Positions 35,317 to 44,302 are shown, counted from the stretch's first letter. The stretch: 64,000 nucleotides of DNA from Actinoplanes oblitus (GCF_030252345.1 NZ_CP126980.1:6153501-6217500); one strand, 5' to 3'. Notes: generated from the sequence alone by a model not told the origin. Numbers and translations are program-made.

Positions 35317-35706
35317 CTATTGGAAGCTGACGGCGGTCGGGCGGACGACCAGCACCACGCGGTGCTCGGCGTCGCCCGGCGGGCCGTCGAACCGCATGCC
35401 GTAGCGGTCGGCCAGCTTGGCGAAGAACTCGGCGCCCGGGTCCGGGTCGGCGCGTTCCAGGACGCCGCGGACCTCGAGGTAGCGGTAGGGCTGGTCCGGG
35501 TCGTTCACCGAGAGGCTGACCCGGGGCTCGGCTAGCAGGTTCTGGTATTTGCGGCGGATCGTGGTGTTGGTGAAGTAGAGGTACGTGCCGTCGTAGCTGA
35601 ACCACATCGGGTTGACCTGGGGCTGCCCGTCGGGGCGGACGGTACCGAGGTGGCCGAAGAGCGGGCGCTCAAGAAGATCGACATGGCTGTCCGGGATGAC
35701 ACTCAT
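35317..35706 (-). CDS. PPOX-class F420/FMN-dependent oxidoreductase
   Basis: A 129-residue split-barrel flavoprotein: FGHLGTVRPDGQPQVNPMWFSYDGTYLYFTNT, then KYQNLLAEPRVSLSVNDPDQPYRYLEVRG. Actinobacterial members of this type usually use coenzyme F420. The substrate is unknown. A minus-strand -10 TATAAG at 35720-35715 is 8 bases from the ATG, so the message is probably leaderless. It is divergent from a MarR regulator. Confidence 0.9.
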   Translation of the reverse strand: MSVIPDSHVDLLERPLFGHLGTVRPDGQPQVNPMWFSYDGTYLYFTNTTIRRKYQNLLAEPRVSLSVNDPDQPYRYLEVRGVLERADPDPGAEFFAKLADRYGMRFDGPPGDAEHRVVLVVRPTAVSFQ

Positions 35707-35755
35707 AGCTCGACCTTATAACAGAGCCCTGACACTCCGCAGTACACTGTTGCCC
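35707..35755. promoter_or_regulatory. Divergent leaderless promoters of PPOX and marR genes
   Basis: Only 49 bp separate the two starts. TATAAG (minus, 35720-35715) and TACACT (plus, 35743-35748) lie 7-8 bases from their ATGs, so both messages should be leaderless. The repeated AGTGT/ACACT words may be regulator contacts. Confidence 0.55.
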
Positions 35756-36181
35756 ATGGAACTCGGTGATCGCCTCGGCCTTGTGATCAAGCGGGCGGAG
35801 CAGGCGCTGATCGCGCGCAAGACGGCGGCCTTGCGCGAGTTCGAGCTGACCGTCCCGCAATACGCGGCGCTGCTGCTGCTGGCGTCGGCCGAGGGGATGT
35901 CGGCGGCGCAGCTGGCGCGGGAGTCGATGGTGACGCCGCAGACCATGTCGACAGTGCTGGCCAACCTGGAGGCGAAAGGCCTGATCGCCCGCGAGCCGTC
36001 CCCGATGCACCAGAAACTCGTGGTCAACCGGGTGACTCCGGCCGGTCACGCCGTGCTGCTGAGAGCCGACGCGGCGGCCAGCCGGATCGAGACCCGGCTG
36101 GCCGCCGCGTTCAGCGAGACGGAGCGCGATCAGTTCCGGTCACTGCTCGAGCGCGCCATTGCCGACCTCACCCGCGAGTGA
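35756..36181 (+). CDS. MarR family transcriptional regulator
   Basis: A 141-residue winged-helix regulator: LTVPQYAALLLLASAEGMSAAQLARESMVTPQTMSTVLANLEAKGLIAREP, then the wing and LVVNRVTPAGHAVL, and a C-terminal dimerisation helix (SETERDQFRSLLERAIADL). It is divergently transcribed from the PPOX oxidoreductase gene and is its probable repressor. The ligand is unknown. Confidence 0.95.
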   Translation: MELGDRLGLVIKRAEQALIARKTAALREFELTVPQYAALLLLASAEGMSAAQLARESMVTPQTMSTVLANLEAKGLIAREPSPMHQKLVVNRVTPAGHAVLLRADAAASRIETRLAAAFSETERDQFRSLLERAIADLTRE

Positions 36182-36207
36182 TCACCGCGAGCATCGGGGA
36201 CACGACC

Positions 36208-39200
36208 TCACGCGCGGGTGATCCAGAAGGTCAGCCCGATCGACTCGTCGGTGAAGGCCCGCGGGTCGGGCCACTCCGGCTCACCGGCGGCGAAGTCGGT
36301 GGCCAGCACCTCGTCAGCGACCAACTCACCATGCTCGGTCAGGGCCAACCCGGTCTCCCCCGCCGCACTGAAACGCAGCCGGATCCGGTCGGCGACCTCC
36401 AGGCCGCTCGACTTGCGCGCCTCCTGGATCTGGCGGATCGCGTCGCGGGCCAGGCCCGCACGGCGCAGCTCCGGCGTCAGGTGCAGGTCCAGCGCCAGCG
36501 TCGCGCCGGCGTCGGAGGCCACCGCCCAGCCCTCCCGCGGCGTCTCGGTGATCACCACCTCGTCCACGGCGAGGATCACCGGCTCCTCGCCGACGGTCAC
36601 CGTGGCGGCTCCGGTCGTCCGCAGACTGGTTTTCAGCTCCGCGGCGTCCGCGGCCTGGATGGCGGCCGCGACCTGCTGGACCGCCTTGCCGAACCGCTTG
36701 CCCAGAGCGCGGAAGTTGGCCTTGGCCGTGGTGTCGACGAGCGATCCGGCGAGTGGCTCGACCGCGTTGACGTTCAGCTCCGCGGCGATCTCGTCGAGCA
36801 GCTCGGGCGGCAGGTCGGCCGCGCCGGAGACCAGCGCGCGGGACAGCGGCTGACGGATCTTGAGACCGGACTCGGCGCGGGCGGTGCGGCCCAGCTCGAC
36901 CAGCCGCCGGGTGGCCGCCATCCGCGCGGAGAGCCGCTCGTCGACAAGCGCGGCATCCGGCTCGGGATAGGCGGCCAGGTGCACCGACTGCGGCGCCCGC
37001 GGATCGACGGGCACGATGAGGTCCTGCCAGACCTGCTCGGTGACGAACGGGGTGAGCGGCGCCATGAGCAGAGTCACGGTGCGTAGCGCTTCGTGGAGGG
37101 TGGCGAGGGCGGCCGGGTCACCCCGCCAGAACCGGCGACGGCTGCGCCGCACGTACCAATTGGAAAGATCGTCGATGAAGGCGGCGATCAGCTTGCCGGT
37201 CTCGTGCGGGTCGAACGCGGCCAGGGCCGCGTCAACCCTCGTGATGAGCTGCTGGAGCTCGGAGAGAACCCACCGGTCCAGGGCGGATCGCTGGGCGGGC
37301 GCCGGGTCCGCCTCGGTCGGCGTCCACTTCGCGGTACGCCCGTAGAGCGCCTGGAACGCGACGGTGTTCCAGTACGTCAGCAGGACCTTACGAACCACCT
37401 CTTGCAACGCCGCGTGACCGACCCGCCGGGCCGACCACGGTGAGCCGACGGCGGCCATGAACCACCGGACCGCGTCGGCGCCGTGCTGGTCCATCAGCGG
37501 GATGGGTTCGAGGATGTTGCCGAAGTGCTTGGACATCTTGCGGCCGTCCTCGGCGAGGATGTGGCCGAGGCAGACGACCGTCTCATAGGACGAGCGGTCG
37601 AAGACCAGGGTGCTGACCGCCATCAGGGTGTAGAACCAGCCGCGGGTCTGGTCGATCGCCTCCGAGATGAACTGGGCCGGGAAGCGCGACTCGAACAGCT
37701 CACGGTTCTTGTAGGGATAGCCGAACTGGGCGAACGGCATGGAACCGGAGTCGTACCAGGCGTCGATCACCTCGGGGACGCGCCGGGCCGGCGAGTGGCA
37801 CTCCGGGCACGCGAAGGTCACCTCGTCGATGAACGGCCGGTGCGGGTCCAGGCCGGACAGGTCCCGAGCCGCCAGGCCGGACAACTCCTCCCGGGACCCG
37901 ACGCAGGTGAGATGGCCGGCCTCGCAGCGCCAGATCGGCAGTGGCGTGCCCCAGTAGCGGTTCCGCGACAGCGCCCAGTCGACGTTGTTGGTCAGCCAGT
38001 CGCCGTAGCGGCCGTGCTTGAGGTTCGCCGGCTGCCAGTTGGTCCGCTCGTTCTCCCGGAGCAGGGCGTCGCGCACCGCTGTGGTGCGGACGTACCACGA
38101 CGGCTGGGCGTAGTAGATCAGTGCGGTGTGACACCGCCAGCAGTGCGGGTACTTGTGCTCATAGGGCTCGTGGCGGAACAGCAGCCCGCTCTCCCGCAGC
38201 TCCTCGACGAGCGGCCCGTTCGCCTCACGGAAGAACATGCCGCCGACCAGCTCGATCTCCGGCTCGAACGTGCCGTCGCGCCGCACCGGATTGACCATCG
38301 GCAGCCCGTAGGCCCGGCAGCTGGCCAGGTCGTCGGCGCCGAACGCCGGCGCCTGGTGCACCAGTCCGGTCCCGCTGTCGGTCGTCACATAGGTCGCCAG
38401 GATCACCAGGTGCGCGTCCGGCACGTCGACCAGCTGGAACGGAGGCTGGTAGGTCCACCGCTCCAGCTCCTTGCCCTGGAATTCCTCGCCGGTCGGCGTC
38501 CAGCCCTCGGGGATCAGCGGCTCGGCGACCACCAGGCGCTCCCTGCCGTCGGTGACCACGACGTAGGTCACCGACGGGTGCACCGCGACGGCGGTGTTGG
38601 ACACCAGGGTCCACGGTGTCGTCGTCCACACCAGCAGCGACGCGCCGCCGGCCAGCGGACCCGAGGTGAGCGGGAACCGCACGTAGACCGACGGGTCGAC
38701 GTCGGTCTCATAACCCTGGTCCAGCTCGTGATCGGAGAGCGTGGTCTGGTCGCGCGGGCACCACGGCGCCACCCGGAAGTCCTCGACCAGCAGCCCCTTG
38801 TCGAAGATCTGCTTGAGCGACCACCACACCGACTCGATGTAGTCCGGGTCCATCGTGCGGTAGGCGTCGTCCATGTCGACCCAGTAGCCCATCCGCCGGG
38901 TGAGCTCGGTGAACGCGTCGGTGTGCCGGGTCACCGACTCGCGGCACCGCGCGTTGAACGCGGCGATGCCGAACGCCTCGATGTCCTGCTTGCCGGTGAA
39001 TCCCAGCTCTTTCTCCACGGCCAGCTCGACCGGCAGGCCGTGGCAGTCCCACCCGGCCTTGCGGGCCACGTGGTAACCCTTCATCGTCCGGTATCGCGGG
39101 AACACGTCCTTGAACACGCGCGCCTCGATGTGGTGCGCGCCGGGCATCCCGTTGGCGGTCGGCGGGCCCTCGTAGAACACCCACTCCGGGCGGCCCGCGG

Positions 39201-39303
39201 ACTGCCGCAGGCTCTGCCCGAAGACGTCGCGCTCCTGCCAGAACCGCAGGATCGCGTGGTCGAGAGCCGGAAGATCAACCTGGGCGGGGACCGGACGATA
39301 CAT
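36208..39303 (-). CDS. ileS: Isoleucyl-tRNA synthetase, type 2, GAHH variant
   Basis: A 1031-residue class I synthetase charging tRNA-Ile. Length and signatures (GPPTANGMP, then RYRTMKGYHVARKAGWDCHGLPVE) place it in the eukaryote-like IleRS2 group. The usual HIGH motif reads G55-A-H-H58: the first and third residues are swapped. KMSK is intact as RKMSKHFGN. The editing domain lies around 190-400 and the anticodon-binding domain around 680-850. The start MYRPVPAQVDLPALD fits the family. No T-box leader motif was found upstream. Confidence 0.97.
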   Translation of the reverse strand: MYRPVPAQVDLPALDHAILRFWQERDVFGQSLRQSAGRPEWVFYEGPPTANGMPGAHHIEARVFKDVFPRYRTMKGYHVARKAGWDCHGLPVELAVEKELGFTGKQDIEAFGIAAFNARCRESVTRHTDAFTELTRRMGYWVDMDDAYRTMDPDYIESVWWSLKQIFDKGLLVEDFRVAPWCPRDQTTLSDHELDQGYETDVDPSVYVRFPLTSGPLAGGASLLVWTTTPWTLVSNTAVAVHPSVTYVVVTDGRERLVVAEPLIPEGWTPTGEEFQGKELERWTYQPPFQLVDVPDAHLVILATYVTTDSGTGLVHQAPAFGADDLASCRAYGLPMVNPVRRDGTFEPEIELVGGMFFREANGPLVEELRESGLLFRHEPYEHKYPHCWRCHTALIYYAQPSWYVRTTAVRDALLRENERTNWQPANLKHGRYGDWLTNNVDWALSRNRYWGTPLPIWRCEAGHLTCVGSREELSGLAARDLSGLDPHRPFIDEVTFACPECHSPARRVPEVIDAWYDSGSMPFAQFGYPYKNRELFESRFPAQFISEAIDQTRGWFYTLMAVSTLVFDRSSYETVVCLGHILAEDGRKMSKHFGNILEPIPLMDQHGADAVRWFMAAVGSPWSARRVGHAALQEVVRKVLLTYWNTVAFQALYGRTAKWTPTEADPAPAQRSALDRWVLSELQQLITRVDAALAAFDPHETGKLIAAFIDDLSNWYVRRSRRRFWRGDPAALATLHEALRTVTLLMAPLTPFVTEQVWQDLIVPVDPRAPQSVHLAAYPEPDAALVDERLSARMAATRRLVELGRTARAESGLKIRQPLSRALVSGAADLPPELLDEIAAELNVNAVEPLAGSLVDTTAKANFRALGKRFGKAVQQVAAAIQAADAAELKTSLRTTGAATVTVGEEPVILAVDEVVITETPREGWAVASDAGATLALDLHLTPELRRAGLARDAIRQIQEARKSSGLEVADRIRLRFSAAGETGLALTEHGELVADEVLATDFAAGEPEWPDPRAFTDESIGLTFWITRA

Positions 39304-39700
39304 GCGGACGACCCTACTCAGCGCCGCCCGGCGACGTGGCAGCGAACTTACCTCGGTCGCCCGGCAGAAACGCGACGTACGTCACTCGACCACGTCGGCG
39401 GCCGACTCCCGCAGCACACCGCGTCGCGGCCGGCACCTGTCGTCCACGCACCGCCCGGCGAGTACGCCGAATCTTTTCGTACGACCGTCGGGCCGATTTT
39501 GTCGGAGGCCCCCGCTACGTTGCCGTCGATGACAGCCGAACTGACGTTTCCGCACCTCCTCGCCCGTCCCGGGCCGGTGACCGATGGCCGCTCGCCGCCA
39601 CCGGATCGTGGCGGACGAGCCCGGCGGCCGGTGGCTGTGCGATGACGCGCCGGGGGCTCGCCGGATTGGTGCGCCGGTCATTCTCGGTCAGGATGGGCGG
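39304..39700. other. 397-bp intergenic region
   Basis: This separates divergent ileS and the nitrilase-family gene. I see no T-box (no TGGxACCGCG on the minus strand), no tRNA and no start-supported gene. The stretch 39529-39700 has an open plus frame (RHRIVADEPGGRWLCDDAPGA) continuous with the next gene but without a ribosome-binding site. Confidence 0.5.
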
Positions 39701-40486
39701 ATGCGAGTGTCGATCTTGGTCGGTCAGGTGCCGGCGGTGTGGGACGTGGAGACGAACCTGGCCACGGTGCGGGAGGTGGTCGGCGAGGCCCGGGCCGGGG
39801 ACGTGGTGGTGCTCCCGGAGGGGATGCTGTCGGGCTACGGCGAGGACCTGGGGCCGCTCGGCACGCTCGATCCGGCCGCGGTGACGGACGCGATCGGGCA
39901 GGTGGCGGAACTCGCCCGGCGACACGGCGTGCACGTGTTCTGCGGGACGTTGCTGCCGGAAAACGGCGGCTGGGCGAACGCCGGGCTCTACTTCGCGGCC
40001 GGCGGAGGACACCAGGTCTATCGGAAGATCAACCTGGCGATGAACGAGCGGGGGCCGCTGGTGGCGGGTGACGGCCTGCCGACGTTCGCGGTGGGCGGGG
40101 TGGCGGGGCCGGAGTTCGTCGCCGGGGTGCAGCTGTGCCGGGAGATCAGGTTTCCGGAGCAGTGGCAGCATCTCGCGGCGGCCGGGGCCGAGCTGCTGGT
40201 GTATCTGACCAACGCGGCCAATCCCCAGGAGCCGGCCGGGGTGTGGCGCAGCCATCTGATCAGCCGGGCGGCGGAGAACCAGCGGTTCCTGGTGTCGGCG
40301 AACATCGTCAGTCCGGCCCAGCACTGTCCGAGCATGGTGGTCTCGCCACGCGGCGAGGTGCTCGCGGAACTGCCCGCCGGGCAGCGTGGCCTGCTGCGGC
40401 ACACCGTCGACCTGAGGGAGAACAGCGACTGGTATCTCGGTCAGCGCCGTGCGGACGTGCTGTCCCTGGCCTATCACCGCGGCTGA
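39701..40486 (+). CDS. Nitrilase-family carbon-nitrogen hydrolase
   Basis: A 261-residue amidase-type enzyme with the Glu-Lys-Cys triad: Glu in VVLPEGMLSGYG, Lys in VYRKINL and Cys in VQLCREIRFPEQW. Family members hydrolyse amides or nitriles to acid and ammonia. QPAGVWRSHLISRAAENQRFLVSAN-like text near the end is the family dimer segment. ATG 39701 begins MRVSILVGQVP, the usual first beta strand. Substrate unknown; monocistronic. Confidence 0.9.
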   Translation: MRVSILVGQVPAVWDVETNLATVREVVGEARAGDVVVLPEGMLSGYGEDLGPLGTLDPAAVTDAIGQVAELARRHGVHVFCGTLLPENGGWANAGLYFAAGGGHQVYRKINLAMNERGPLVAGDGLPTFAVGGVAGPEFVAGVQLCREIRFPEQWQHLAAAGAELLVYLTNAANPQEPAGVWRSHLISRAAENQRFLVSANIVSPAQHCPSMVVSPRGEVLAELPAGQRGLLRHTVDLRENSDWYLGQRRADVLSLAYHRG

Positions 40487-40495
40487 GCGGGGCCG

Positions 40496-40640
40496 GAGCC
40501 AGGCGGTCTGATCAGGGCCGGCCGGGCCGGGACCAGGCAGGCTGGTCAGGGCCGGCCGAGCCGGGACCGGACAGGCGGGTCAAGGCCGAGCGGGGCCGGG
40601 GCCAGGAAACCGGGTCAGGGCCGGGAAGGGGCCGACGGCG
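40496..40640. repeat. Imperfect 34-35-bp GC repeat, about four copies
   Basis: Units of the form CCAGGC(A/G)GxCTGxTCAGGGCCGGCC followed by (G/A)GCCGGGA recur about every 34-35 bp between the nitrilase-family gene and the NDK-like gene. The last two copies run into the 3' end of the NDK-like coding sequence, whose product accordingly ends Phe-Pro-Gly-Pro-Gly-Pro. Confidence 0.55.
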
Positions 40641-41407
40641 CAGGCGGTGAGGCCGTGGGACAGCAGGGTTCGGTGGGTGCGGGAGATGGCCTCGTGGCTG
40701 CCGACGGCGATGGGGTGCTCGCCGACGCGGCCGGTGTAAAGGACCAGCATCACGGCGTGGGCCAAGGGGATGCCGGGGAGTGCCGACCACAGCGCCGTCA
40801 CCGCGGAGTCGAGGGTCTGCGAGCGGTCGGCGGCCAGGTACACCGCGGCGGCCGGGGAACGGTCGAGGCGGTGCGGGGCCGGCGCGGGTGGGTCGGCCGA
40901 CTGCACCGCCGGCCACAGGGCCTCCACCAGGGCGGGCAGGTCGTCGTCCCGGCGGAAGTCGCGGCCGGCGGGGCGGGCCGGGCCGGTGCGGGGCTCGGAC
41001 GTGACGAACGGATCCGCGCACTCGGGACAGCGGCCGAGGAGGTGGTTGGCCTGGCGGGCGAGTTCGCCGGGGTGTTCGGCGGTGTGCACCAGGTTGGCGA
41101 AGGGACCGTTCGCGTAGCGGGAGCGGATGACGCGCTTGATCCGGCGGGCGGCTTCGAAGGCGTCCGGGCCGCGCAGCACGAGGACCTCGGAGCCGGCGGT
41201 GCACAGGTAACGGTCGAGGAAGGCGTGCATCAGGACGTGGCCGTCCGCCGAGTACTCCGACCAGAGGAAACGGACGTCGGCGGGGGTCAGGGCCACCGGA
41301 TGACGGCACACCACGGACAGTCCCTCGGCGGCCACCGCGGCTTCCACGGCGGTGCTCCTGACCGTACGCAAGCAGTCGGGTTTGAGAAGAATGAACGACC
41401 GGGACAA
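40580..41407 (-). CDS. NDK-like domain fused to an unknown C-terminal domain
   Basis: A 275-residue protein. The N-terminal ~115 residues resemble nucleoside diphosphate kinase: SFILLKPDCLRT is the first strand and FANLVHTAEHPGELARQ aligns with the NDK active-site NxxHGSD region, keeping the phospho-His. VLVLRGPDAFEAARR matches the middle. About 130 further residues of unknown type follow, with a four-Cys-free CPEC pair (GRCPECADPF) that might bind metal with others. TTG 41407 is chosen because GGGAGGGGAG lies 5 bases upstream and SRSFILLKPD must be included. True NDKs are about 137 residues, so this is a diverged fusion. Confidence 0.75.
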   Translation of the reverse strand: MSRSFILLKPDCLRTVRSTAVEAAVAAEGLSVVCRHPVALTPADVRFLWSEYSADGHVLMHAFLDRYLCTAGSEVLVLRGPDAFEAARRIKRVIRSRYANGPFANLVHTAEHPGELARQANHLLGRCPECADPFVTSEPRTGPARPAGRDFRRDDDLPALVEALWPAVQSADPPAPAPHRLDRSPAAAVYLAADRSQTLDSAVTALWSALPGIPLAHAVMLVLYTGRVGEHPIAVGSHEAISRTHRTLLSHGLTACAVGPFPALTRFPGPGPARP

Positions 41408-41725
41408 ACCGCTCCCCTCCCGCCGTGCCGCCCTGACCCGCAACCTTACGGTGCCGGCCGCCGGAGGGGCCGCTCGGCGACGACCAGTTCGGTCGCGCGG
41501 TCGCAGGGCAGGCCGGGGGCGGCTTCGGCAAGTCGCTCGAGCAGGACCGGCGCCGGCGACGCTGACCGAGCGAGACCAGCCTTGGCGACACCGGGCGGGC
41601 GACACCGGGCGGGCAACACCGGACCTGGCGTCGCCGAAACGGGCACATCCTTGCGGGGCGGCAACGATCCGAGGAGAATCTGGGCAGGTTGATGACCCAG
41701 CCGACGCTTCGTGAGGAGATGGCTG

Positions 41726-42085
41726 GTGTCCGCGATCCCTGAGACCGACAGGAGTTCCGCGCAGCACCCCCAGGTGATCCACCTGGCGGGCGAGCTGGAC
41801 TGGGGCTCGACAGCGGACCTCGGTCAGCGGTTGATGAGCATCGCCGAGTCGAGTACCGCCGGCACCATCGTGCTCGACCTGTCCGCGGTGAGTTTCCTGG
41901 ACGCCCACTGCGTCCGCGACATCGTCCGATTCTGGAACGCTCTGACCGCTCGCGATCAGCAATTGTGGGTAGCTGGTCTGCATGGTGTCGCCCGCAAGAT
42001 CTTCGACATCCTGGAGCTGACACCGATGCTGGCACGTCGGACGGACGATGACGATGGCGTGAGGGAGGCCAGTGACCGAGCCTGA
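41726..42085 (+). CDS. STAS-domain anti-sigma-factor antagonist-like protein
   Basis: A 119-residue STAS protein: VIHLAGELDWGSTADLGQRL, then IVLDLSAVSFLDAHCVRDIVRF. In SpoIIAA-type proteins the motif reads D-S with a phosphorylatable Ser; here it is LDAHC, so kinase control by that Ser appears lost. GTG 41726 has GAGGAG 7 bases upstream. It overlaps the following GAF-ANTAR gene by 14 bp, so the two are coupled. Confidence 0.9.
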   Translation: MSAIPETDRSSAQHPQVIHLAGELDWGSTADLGQRLMSIAESSTAGTIVLDLSAVSFLDAHCVRDIVRFWNALTARDQQLWVAGLHGVARKIFDILELTPMLARRTDDDDGVREASDRA

Positions 42086-43556
42086 CGGACCGGTGGCCCG
42101 GCGCGACGACATTCCACCGGACGAACGCCGCCGGCGAGCCGACCTGTGGGAGGCCAGCGCCGACGAGCGCGAACGGCTCGCCGACGAGCGGGAACGGCTG
42201 GCCGACGAGCGCGAGTCCCTCGCCGACCAGCGGGAGCGGATCGACGACCGGCACGAGCAGACCCTGGACCGGCGGGAACCCGGCCGGGCGACACGTGCCT
42301 CGAGCGCCGGCCAGCCGGGCGACGACGATGACGAGGCGGCGGCGACGCTGGCGGCGGTGCGCCAGGCCGAGATGGCGGTGCGGCGCGCGGAGGCGGAACT
42401 GGAGCGGACCCGGCAGGCGGCCGCCCGGGTGCGGGCCCGCGCGGACCTGCGCCTGGCCGGTGCCGAGCGCGCCGCCACCGCGCGCGACCAGGCGGTGACC
42501 GCCGATGCCGAGGAGTCCGCCTGGCTGGCGGACCGGCGTGACTTCGTCGCCGCCGAACGCGAGGTGCAGGCCGCCGCCCGCGACGACCTGGCGGACCGGC
42601 GCGAGGAGGCCGCCGGGCAGCGCGAACGCCTCGCCGATCAGCGGGAGTACGACCTGCTGGATCGGGAGCACCGGCTGGATCGGCTCGGCCCGGCCGGCCG
42701 GCAGTCCCGGACGGCACGGTCCGGCGACGATCCGGCGCTGGACGCGAAGGCGCGGGCGGCCGGTCAGCGCCAGCGGGCCGCGGCGAGCCGGCGCGCGGCG
42801 GCGCACGACCGCGCCGAGGCGGCCCGGGTGTGGGGGCCGCAGACGTACGGGCCGATGCTGCTGGCCAGCTTCGCCCCGCTGGCCCGGCAGTTGCTGGACA
42901 ACGACGACCTGTCCGCCGCGCTCACCCAGGTGCTGAAGTTCACCGTGGAGGCCGTGGCGGGATGCGACTACGCCAGCATCACGCTGGTGCGGCACGGCCG
43001 CGTCGTCGACACCGTGACCAGCGACGCGGACGCGGCCGAACTCGACGACGTGCAGTTCGCCACCGGCATCGGCCCGGCCGTGGAGGCGATGTCCGGCGTG
43101 CAGCCGGTCCACGTCCCCGACCTGTCCGCCGGGAAACGCTGGCCGGTGCTCGCCGCCACCGCCGTCGAGCTGGGCGTCTGCAGTGCTCTCTCGTTCGGTC
43201 TCTACGTCCACCGGCCGCCCGATCGGTCGGCGCTCGGCGCCTTCACCCTGTACGCCTCGGCTCCCGGCCCGTTCGGCGAGGAGGACCACGACTTCGGGTC
43301 CATCCTGGCCGCCTATCTGTCGGTGGCCGCCGCCACGGCACAGCGCCGCGACGAGGTCGACCGCCGGGAGGCGGCGTTGCATCGGGGCCTGAGCACCCGC
43401 GACGTCATCGGGCAGGCCAAGGGGATCCTGATGGAACGCGAGCGGCTGTCCGCCGGGGAGGCCTTCGACCGGTTGCGTCGCGTCTCCCAGCGGCTCAACC
43501 GCAAGCTCACCGACGTCGCCCAGCACCTCGCGGAAACCGGCGAGCTGCCCGCCTAG
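42072..43556 (+). CDS. GAF-ANTAR protein with long Glu/Arg coiled-coil
   Basis: A 494-residue regulator. Residues 1-250 are a highly charged helical region with repeats such as ADERERLADERERLADER, and later LADRREEAAGQRERLADQRE. A GAF sensor follows (about 270-420: CDYASITLVRHGRVVDTVTSD, ATGIGPAVEAM). The C-terminal ANTAR domain (about 435-490: DVIGQAKGILMERERLSAGEAFDRLRRVSQRLN) binds paired RNA hairpins to cause antitermination. GTG 42072 has GAGGGAGG 3-4 bases upstream. The upstream STAS partner suggests control through a stress-type sigma-factor network. Confidence 0.9.
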   Translation: MTEPDGPVARRDDIPPDERRRRADLWEASADERERLADERERLADERESLADQRERIDDRHEQTLDRREPGRATRASSAGQPGDDDDEAAATLAAVRQAEMAVRRAEAELERTRQAAARVRARADLRLAGAERAATARDQAVTADAEESAWLADRRDFVAAEREVQAAARDDLADRREEAAGQRERLADQREYDLLDREHRLDRLGPAGRQSRTARSGDDPALDAKARAAGQRQRAAASRRAAAHDRAEAARVWGPQTYGPMLLASFAPLARQLLDNDDLSAALTQVLKFTVEAVAGCDYASITLVRHGRVVDTVTSDADAAELDDVQFATGIGPAVEAMSGVQPVHVPDLSAGKRWPVLAATAVELGVCSALSFGLYVHRPPDRSALGAFTLYASAPGPFGEEDHDFGSILAAYLSVAAATAQRRDEVDRREAALHRGLSTRDVIGQAKGILMERERLSAGEAFDRLRRVSQRLNRKLTDVAQHLAETGELPA

Positions 43557-43566
43557 GGACCGGGCC

Positions 43567-44076
43567 CTATGCCCACTCGTGGGTCAGGACGGCGTACAGG
43601 TCGGAGTCCCGCCAGCCGTCGCGGATCAGCTCGGTCTCGCGCATCCGGCCCTCGTGACGCATGCCGATCCGGGTGAGGACCCGGGCGGAGGCGACGTTGC
43701 GCGGGTCGCAGGTGGCGTACACCCGGTGTCGCCGGTGCTCGCCGAACGCCGCGCCCACCATCCACCGGGCCGCCGCGGTGGCCAGTCCGCGCCCCCAGAA
43801 TCCCGGGTGCAGCGAGTAGCCGATCTCGGCCTGATGCTCGCCGCGCAGGCCCAGCTCGGCACTGCCGGCGACGACGCCGTCGGCGACGATCGCGAAGACG
43901 AAACGGGTCGGGTCCGGCTGCTGCCAGGCCGCCGCTGCCGCACTGACGAACGCCTCGGTCTCCCGCGCCGTGTTCGGTCCCCACGCCTGGTACCGGCACA
44001 CGTCGAGGAGCTGCGCGAACTCGTGCACCGCCGGCCAGTCAGCGACGGTCATCGGCCGCAGCGCGACGGACGTCAT
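43567..44076 (-). CDS. GNAT family N-acetyltransferase
   Basis: A 169-residue acetyltransferase of the RimJ/RimL type: MTSVALRPMTVADWPAVHEF, then EIGYSLHPGFWGRGLATAAARWMVGAAFGEHRRHRVYATCDPRNVASARVLTRIGMRHEG, with the acetyl-CoA-binding GRGLAT loop. The substrate, protein or small molecule, is unknown. It ends 10 bp from the convergent GAF-ANTAR gene. A small upstream ORF overlaps its start by 4 bp. Confidence 0.9.
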   Translation of the reverse strand: MTSVALRPMTVADWPAVHEFAQLLDVCRYQAWGPNTARETEAFVSAAAAAWQQPDPTRFVFAIVADGVVAGSAELGLRGEHQAEIGYSLHPGFWGRGLATAAARWMVGAAFGEHRRHRVYATCDPRNVASARVLTRIGMRHEGRMRETELIRDGWRDSDLYAVLTHEWA

Positions 44077-44192
44077 CGGGCGACCGCGCTCGCCTGCCGG
44101 GCCAGCGGGCCACGGCGGTCGGTGATCGTCCGGGCGGTCGGCATGCCGCCGGCGGTGGCGAGCCGGCCGAGGGGTCCGGTGGGAGACAGCAT
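44073..44192 (-). CDS. Possible 39-aa small ORF coupled to the GNAT gene
   Basis: A 40-codon frame (MLSPTGPLGRLATAGG, then PLARQASAVAR) whose TGA overlaps the GNAT ATG by 4 bp. That arrangement is used throughout this genome for real coupled genes. There is no strong ribosome-binding site, and the product is basic without a recognised motif. It may be a real small protein or a leader ORF. Confidence 0.35.
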   Translation of the reverse strand: MLSPTGPLGRLATAGGMPTARTITDRRGPLARQASAVAR

Positions 44193-44302
44193 GCGAGGAT
44201 CATGCCGGACGGGGCAACCGCGGCGCCCATCGAGGTGACGACGGCTCGGCCGGCCTCACAGGAATCGCACATTCGTTGAGGCGGTGGCATCGCTGCGCCA
44301 GA

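Noticed and set aside
39304..39540. T-box riboswitch for ileS
   Set aside because: No TGGxACCGCG-type antiterminator sequence or specifier-loop layout was found on the minus strand.
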